Assembly: GCF_002878395.1 (NCBI RefSeq)
Contig: NC_061118.1
Location: 88,139,910 to 88,203,909, forward strand
Origin: Capsicum annuum
Lineage: Eukaryota > Streptophyta > Magnoliopsida > Solanales > Solanaceae
Length of the DNA: 64,000 nt
Direction: 5' to 3'
Part shown: positions 57,896 to 64,000 of the stretch, piece after piece
Numbering within the stretch: position 1 is the first letter of the stretch
Layout of the letters: every line of letters begins with the position of its first letter
Notes under the pieces: model-generated
Seen by the model: the letters and a program-made list of their open reading frames with translations, nothing else
What the model was told of the DNA's origin: nothing
Databases searched by the model: none
Program-made: the position numbers and the translations under genes

Positions 57896-58363
57896 TCAAC
57901 TTGGCCAGTTATAAAATTATTTCCACTACATGTAAAGTAAAGTGGCTTGAAATGAAAAATTGTCATCGTGATTGTCTCCGTCTTTGGTACATATTCTTCT
58001 TTATACATAGTCTCTAACCATTTAGTTAGTACCCCATAAACCCAGACTTATTGCATCTTTCCCATAACGGTGTCACACATACCAGTCATTTCTGTGCCGG
58101 TCAGCAAACACTCGATATATGGAAGCGAGCACAGACTGTACACTGCACTGGTTTTATTTTTTAAGAGCTGCATGTTATTATTTCGACCTTCAAAATTCCA
58201 TGATTTCTTCATCAAGACTTCAGCCGGCAAATGATCCATCTACTTACTCTGCATCAACAACTTGGGCAACAACTTCAAGAGAGGCTGTAGGTGGGCTAAA
58301 AATGTGTTCTTGCTGAAGACAGGTAAGTTTCAGTCATAAACCTTAATCTTTTCCTCATAGAGT
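57896..58363. other. Unassigned stretch left of element E
   Basis: Overlapping open frames at 58119-58316 (plus, 65 codons) and 58048-58239 (minus, 63 codons) are too short to judge. A GTAAGT-like donor follows the plus one at 58322. It may be a further exon of the Ulp1 gene or neutral sequence. No family recognised. Confidence 0.3.
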
Positions 58364-61055
58364 TGTAATACCCCACATGTTTCTAATCCTGTGATTCATA
58401 CTTGAGTAAATGACTTACCATGAATATCCTAGTAATAGGATAGCTTATGATGCATTAATCATGTTCATATGAGTCACTTAAGGTAATACAAGCTAAGAAT
58501 TTTTGAATCCATCAAGTTTTAGTGTTCGATTTTGCAAGGGTAATATTTGAACGAGTATAACTCGATGTTAATATGGTATTTTGGCTAATTTTTACCCACC
58601 AAATTGTAGAAAATTGAATTAGCTTTCCAACGATACCAATTTCGCCTTAATCCAACATCCGAACGAAAAGTTATGCCCATTTTCATGAGAGACAGTAAGC
58701 ATAGGCGATTGGTTAGGCGCCGCCTAACCCAAGCATAGGCGGTTGGTTAAGCGCCGCCCAATCCAAGCATAGGCGATTGGTTAGGCACCGCCCAACCCAA
58801 GCATGATAATCCTTACACGTCCCTAAACTTAACCCTAAGAAATATATATCTTCTAAACATACTGCAACCCTGTTTTTATCTCAAAGCTTATCATCCAAGA
58901 GCACTAAAGGAGAAAAATAACTAGGGTTGCATAATTAAGCTTGAAGATCTGATTTCAAGGAAATTCATTCGTCAATCATCAAGAATCTTCCTTCTAAGGT
59001 ATGCATAGTGTTCATCCACGGATTCCTTTCATCCGTGGAGTTCAAGAATCAATCTTTAAAATACAAAAGCTTGGTTAATTGTGGTGCTATGATCATACCC
59101 ATGTTGATGTTTGTTTGTTTTTTTCTTTTTCATTATAAAGTATGATTTCTATATTGTTGGGTGTTGATGATCATGTTGTTGATATTGGGTAATTCCCAAG
59201 ATGGAATCTTTATATGTTTTTGTGAATTCATGATATCATATAAGCTGGAAACATGTAAAGTTGGTTGTTCATGATGTATAATTTGATGATTTCACCTATG
59301 CTTAAGATGTGCATGTAAGGTGTTTGATAAAATACCTAAGGAACTAGAAATCATGTAATATAGCTAAATTGTGACTAAGTGAAGGATTCATGATATGCTC
59401 TTACGTTCTAATGACTTCTATATTGCTAATGTTCCTTGTAAATGTTTGTTGGAATACTTATGAACTATTCTTATGATATTATGCTATGTTTACTTGCAAA
59501 TTCTACTTATGAACAAGATGTATGATAACCATGCAATCCACATGAACTTCCATACCATTGGTATGTGTTGCCAATATGATTATGTAAGGAACATGCTATT
59601 AAGATTGTGCAAGTACTTCCATGTGATATGAAATCCTTTCCATGCAATACATTGTTGATAACTATGCTTAGTATGAGATCCCTACTTATGATATTATAAA
59701 GAATGGACTCTACTCTTATGATCAAGTCAGTCATGTGTGTTAGTTTCCTTTTGATCGAGTCCAGGGGGTACTTGTACCCAAAAACTATAGCTGTGTGCCT
59801 AAATCCATGTCATGTTTCATGATATCCGAACTCAAGCTATGATTCCACAGACTGCAGTCAGTAATGTGACTCAGGAAAATCTCATGATCTTAGTGAGTTG
59901 TCAGATATCAGTAACAGTCCGCCAGTCAACAAAATTTAGTAAGATTAAGTCATGCACAGTCAGTTATTCATGTCCAGTCCCTCCAGATGGGAGTAGAGGT
60001 TAGCACTGAGTGAACCCAAGGATGGGTACTCACCCGCCAGTTCAGGGTATGATTCTTAGTAGCAATCCTTATGGTTCAAAACTACGTAGCCAGCATAGGT
60101 TGAGACATCTTAATCCGTCAGCTTAGGGTTGATGAGGTGGCTTAATCCATCAGTTTAGGGTTCCCACTATTCTCATTGAGTACCCTCCAGATAAGGGTCA
60201 CTCACAGCTGTCCTTACCAGTGGTGCAGTATTGACACCCCTCCAATCGGGGCAAAGATTGGACCCCAGCTTAGCAATAATGACATACACGAGGCATGTCA
60301 GTTAAACACTACTTCCCACAATTTCAGTAACAGTCTTAGTAAAAGAACTCAGGGCGTTCTTTAGATTTTAGTATATACAGGACTGTTAGATACAGTCATT
60401 CATGTTATCAGTTTCAGTATCAGTCATGACAGTTATCAGTAAACCATGTATTAGCTTACAAGTCATGCTATCACGTATTTATGATCCCAGTTTCTATATA
60501 TGTGTGTTTGCACTCCCACGTTCCTATTAGTCAGTCAGTGTAGTTCATGCATGAAGCCCTTTATGTTTAGCCTCCCTTCCTCGTATACTCAGTACTCTAG
60601 TTGTACTAACGAATTTACGCTATGGTGCTTTCTTTTTATGTTACACCATAGGTTTTGAGACACGAGCTCCAGCCCAGTAGTAGCGGTAGCGTTCCAGTCG
60701 CAGAGACACAGTGAGTCCTTATTGATTCGAGGACAATATGATTTGATTCATTTATTTATTCTTCAGTTTAGTTTTACATAGTTAGTTGGAGACATGTTTC
60801 TTCAACTCCTCATTCAGACAGTTTAAAGGCTTTCGGATTTACTTTAAGATTTATGTCCACATTTAGTTGTTTGGGTATTTTCACCCACATAATTGTATTT
60901 AGTTGAACCTTATGGCCTTATAGTTCCATGTATTCCGCATTATTACCTCATGATTTGCAGTATATAGGTACATATATTAGTTATGGGTTAGCTTATGGTC
61001 CTTCAGGGTCATGAGCTCCGTGTAGCATTTCAGTTCAGCAAATCAGGGTGTTACA
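58364..61055 (+). repeat. 5' LTR of element E
   Basis: It starts TGTAATACCCC and ends GGGTGTTACA. It is the reverse complement match of D's LTRs, with GC-rich repeat units at 58690-58803, the box (as complement) at 58616-58637 and the CTATGGTG/CACCATAG inverted repeat at 60620-60651. Confidence 0.9.
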
Positions 61056-61059
61056 AACT

Positions 61060-61072
61060 TTGTATCAAAGCC
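61060..61072 (+). other. Primer-binding site of element E, diverged
   Basis: TTGTATCAAAGCC differs from TGGTATCAGAGCC at two positions, both G-to-A or G-to-T. Confidence 0.8.
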
Positions 61073-61288
61073 TCAGGTTCAATAGAGTCCTAGGAAGTAT
61101 GAAAGCCGCATCTAGTAGAGTCTTGTTCATGGGTGTGTTGTGCACCACATTTATGTGCGGGAGGATATAAGATGTTTTAGGAACAGTCCCCTTTCTTCAT
61201 TATTTATGTCATGCTAGTGAGCATAATCACAAGTTAAACTCTTCAGTCCCGGTAGGATCAGGAAAATTCTCCTGATGTTGTTACTGGT

Positions 61289-61711
61289 ATGTTACAAATT
61301 TTCCATGTTCATGTTAATGCTTTAGTAGACCCAGGTGCATCCTTGTCTTTTGTTACTCCATACATAGCTGGCTATTTTGGAATTAGTCCCGAATTCCTAG
61401 AAGAGCCCTTCTCAGTCTCTACCCCAGTGGATAAAACAATCATAGCCCTGCGGGTATACAGGAACTGCCCGGTTATGATATCTCAGAAATCCACATCAGC
61501 AGATTTAGTGAAGTAAGAAATGACTGATTTTGATGTCATTCTCGACATGGATTAGCTTCATTCCTGCTATGCCACAGTCGACTGTAGAAATAGGATAGTT
61601 CAGTTTCAGTTCCCGAATGAGCCCGTCCTAGAGTGGAAGGGTAGCATTTTAGCGTTCAGGGGTTAACTTGTTTCCTACCTTCGGGCAAGGAAAATTATTT
61701 CTAAGGGGTGT
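61289..61711 (+). pseudogene. Element E protease, with stops
   Basis: The piece opens MLQIFHVHVNALVDPGASLS and carries the active-site block DPGASLSFVTPYIAG. The later FDVILDMD*LHS has a stop in place of Trp (TGG to TAG), and relatives have GMDWLH. A stop follows ADLVK as well. The frame continues into the RT below, with another stop in the FRG*LVSYLR stretch where a Gln is expected. Confidence 0.85.
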
Positions 61712-62413
61712 GTGCATCATCTCGTGCATGTTAAAGATTCCAATTTTGAATATCCTAGCCTCGAAACAGTCCCTGTTGTTAATGAATACTCAGATGTCTT
61801 TCCCAAAGATCTTCCAGGCATTCCTCCCGAAAGGGAAATAGACTTCGGCATAAACCTTCTTCTGGATACTCAACCTATTTCTATTCCGCCATATAGAATG
61901 GCACCAGCAGAACTCAAGGAACTGAAAGATCAGTTGAATGATCTCTTAGATAAGGGATTCATTAGACCCAGCATTTCCCCATGGGATACGCCAGTATTAT
62001 TCGTGTGCAAGAAAGACGGTTCTCTCAGGATGTGTATTGATTATTGTCAACTCAATAAGGTCATGGTCAAGAATAGATACCCTCTTACCAAGATTGATGA
62101 TCTATTCGAACAACTTCAGGGTGCCAGTTACTTCTCTAAGATAGACCTTAGATCAAGCTATCATCAGCTCAGAGTTAGAGAATGTGACATTCCGAAGACA
62201 GCTTTCCGTACTTGGTATGGTCACTTCAAATTTTTAGTCATGTCAATTGGTCTTACCAATGCCCCAGTTATGGATTTGATGAACCGTGTGTTCAAGCAGT
62301 ACTTGGACATATTTTTCATAGTCTTCATAGATGATATTTTGGTCTATTCTCTTACAGAGCGTGATCATGCAGACCATCTCAGGATTGTTCTTCTGACTCT
62401 CAGGGATCACTAA
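61712..62413 (+). pseudogene. Element E reverse transcriptase
   Basis: A 233-codon open piece in the same frame as the protease shows [50 protein letters not shown] and the intact catalytic loop [10 protein letters not shown]. Near residue 190 the text reads [12 protein letters not shown], two residues shorter than D's [14 protein letters not shown], probably a small in-frame deletion. It ends at LRDH with TAA. Confidence 0.88.
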
Positions 62414-63481
62414 TTATTTGGTAAGTTCAGCAAGTGCGAATTTTAGCTAAGATCAGTATCATTCCTTGGCCATATTATTTCTGGTGATGGCATTAGAGTA
62501 GATCCTCAGAAAATTGAGGCAGTAAGAAACTGGCCTAGACCCGTACCTCCATCAGATATTACGAGTTTCTTGAGTTTGGCTGGCTATTATAGATGGTTTG
62601 TCGAGGGATTTTCTTCTATTGCATATCCCATGTATAGATTGACTCAGAAAAAGATTAAGTTTCAGTGGTCAGATTCATGTGAGAAGAGCTTTTAAGAGTT
62701 GAAGACTCGACTCACCTCCACTCCAGTTCTACCTATTCCAGATGGTTCAGACGGTTTTGTAGTCTATTGTGATGTTTTCAGAGTGGGTTTAGGTTATGTC
62801 CTCATGCAGCAAGGTAAGGTCATAGCCTATGCCTCCAGACAGTTAAAGCCACATGAGAAGAATTATCCTACTCATGATCTTGAGTTAGCAACGGTAGTTT
62901 TTGCCTTAAATATTTGGAGGCATTATCTCTATGGAGTTCATGTAGATTTCTTCACAGACCATAAGAGCCTCCAGTATGTCTTTTCCCAGAAAGATCTCAA
63001 TCTTCGCCAGAGAAGGTGGTTAGATCTCTTGAAGGATTATGACATAAGTGTTCTTTATCATCCGGGCAAGGCCAATGCTCTTAGTCAACTCTCCATGGGT
63101 AGTATTTCTCATGTTGAGGATAGTAAAAAAAAGATGGCTCAGGAGATCCATCAGCTTGCTAGACTAGGCTTTCGCTTAGTCGATTCTTCAGAGGGTGGTG
63201 TATGTGTTCATAGTAGTTCAGAGTCATCTCTAGTTTTTGAGGTGAAAGAGAAACAAGACAGGGATCCTAGCCTTGTCAAGCTTAAAAACTCAGTTCAGAA
63301 TCAGAAATTTGAGGTTTTCTCCCAAGGGGAAAATTGTGTTCTTCGTTGTCAGGGTCGTCTATGTGTTCCAGGTGTAGATGAATTGAGGCAGCAAATTCTT
63401 GTAGAAGCGCATGGTGCACGATACTCTATTCATCCATGGGCCACTAAGATGTACCGTGATATGTGGAAGATCTATTGGTAG
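62414..63481 (+). pseudogene. Element E RNase H and integrase N-terminus
   Basis: From 62414 the connection region reads [20 protein letters not shown] and [13 protein letters not shown], with stops at EF*LRS and KSF*ELK. 62699-63481 is open for 260 codons: RNase H motifs [54 protein letters not shown], then the integrase zinc region ([14 protein letters not shown]) up to KIYW. Its final Trp-Ser step has TAG where D keeps TGG. Confidence 0.88.
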
Positions 63482-64000
63482 AGTGGGATGAAGAGAGATA
63501 TTGCAGAGTTTGTGGCTAAGTGATCCACATGTCAGCAGGTTAATATAGAGCATCAGAAACCTAGTGGTTCCATGCAAGAGTTCACCATTCCTACTTGGAA
63601 GTGGGAAGAAATTAACATGGACTTCGTGACAGGTTTGGCTAAAACTCGTCATCAACATGATTCATTCTGGGTCATTATACATAGAATGACCAAGTCAGCT
63701 TATTTCCTTCCTGTTTGTACTTCTTATTTTGCTGAGGTTTATGCAAACTCTATATCAGGGAGTTAGTCAGATTACACGGTGTTCCATTATCTATCATCTC
63801 AGACAGAGGTACCCAGTTCACTTCTCACTTTTGGAAAGCATTCCAAAAGGGTCTCGATTCCTAAGTCCATCTCAGCACAACATTTTATCCTCAGACAGAT
63901 GGTCAAGAAGAGAGGACCATTCAGACTCTTAAAGATATTCGAAGGGCATGTGCAATTGACTTCAAGGGAAGTTGGGATGACCACTTGACTTTGATTGAGT
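63482..64000 (+). pseudogene. Element E integrase core, incomplete at window end
   Basis: The zinc motif's first Cys codon is TGA (K*STCQQV). The core reads TWKWEEINMDFVTGLAKTRH, a one-base shift near 63755, then ISDRGTQFTSHFWK with the first catalytic Asp kept. A stop follows GLDS. The text continues [19 protein letters not shown] to DDHLTLIE at the window edge. Confidence 0.85.

Larger units (their letters stand above)
58364..64000 (+). mobile_element. Chromovirus E (D family), gag deleted, cut by window end
   Basis: It starts with an LTR (58364-61055) and a diverged primer site, then a leader that jumps directly into the end of gag. Protease, RT, RNase H and part of integrase follow in almost one reading frame up to 64000. 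LTR and pol resemble D closely, in the opposite orientation. The 3' LTR and target duplication lie beyond the window; the five bases before the LTR are AGAGT. Confidence 0.9.

Overview
This window is repeat-dense plant nuclear DNA. It holds one host gene with introns, one broken host-type gene, and nested layers of retrotransposons. The mix suggests Solanaceae, most likely Capsicum: chromovirus LTR elements with initiator-Met primer sites, Tat-type LTR elements, Au-type SINEs, and a repetitive Ulp1/DUF1985 gene with CTGTTGCAACAG-rich introns. The genus is inferred from family knowledge and no search was run.

Layout. 1-5960: AT-rich, LTR-like repeat DNA split by a full-length but dead RTE-type LINE (1130-5228) with a perfect 17-bp target duplication. 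5960-26220: a decayed minus-strand Tat/Ogre-type Ty3 element whose gag is split by a plus-strand array, LTR-gag-LTR-gag-partial LTR (12719-24434, target duplication GTCCG). The array's elements carry gag but no pol. 26666-32327: the intact four-exon minus-strand gene CGLD27 (264 codons, DUF1230, plastid membrane protein). Its introns hold a Stowaway MITE, two hAT-like MITEs, an Au SINE, a complete 341-bp TRIM (target duplication CATGT) and tandem duplications. 32500-57660: a plus-strand Ulp1/DUF1985 pseudogene interrupted by a 20.9-kb nested insertion. The outer chromovirus C (33608-54469, target duplication CAAGT) is itself interrupted in its RT/RNase H region by chromovirus D (38501-49156, target duplication AAACC). 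58364-64000: a third chromovirus E, related to D, plus strand. It has lost gag by internal deletion and runs off the window.

Order of events read from the nesting: the gag-only array is younger than the Tat element, D is younger than C, and C and E are younger than the Ulp1 gene. Every retroelement coding region is broken by stops and frameshifts. Many of the stops look like C-to-T or G-to-A changes, as expected for methylated, silenced repeats. CGLD27 is the only locus that reads as a working gene.

A 100-N gap at 48174-48273 is flanked by an exact 97-bp duplication and is probably an unmerged contig overlap. The strongest signals beyond standard annotation are the gag-only tandem array with a conserved internal region of unknown origin, the complementary gag-less element E, and small elements conserved across LTR families (a CTATGGT/ACCATAG inverted repeat, and a GGTATCGTTGGAAAG box next to GC-rich tandem repeats).
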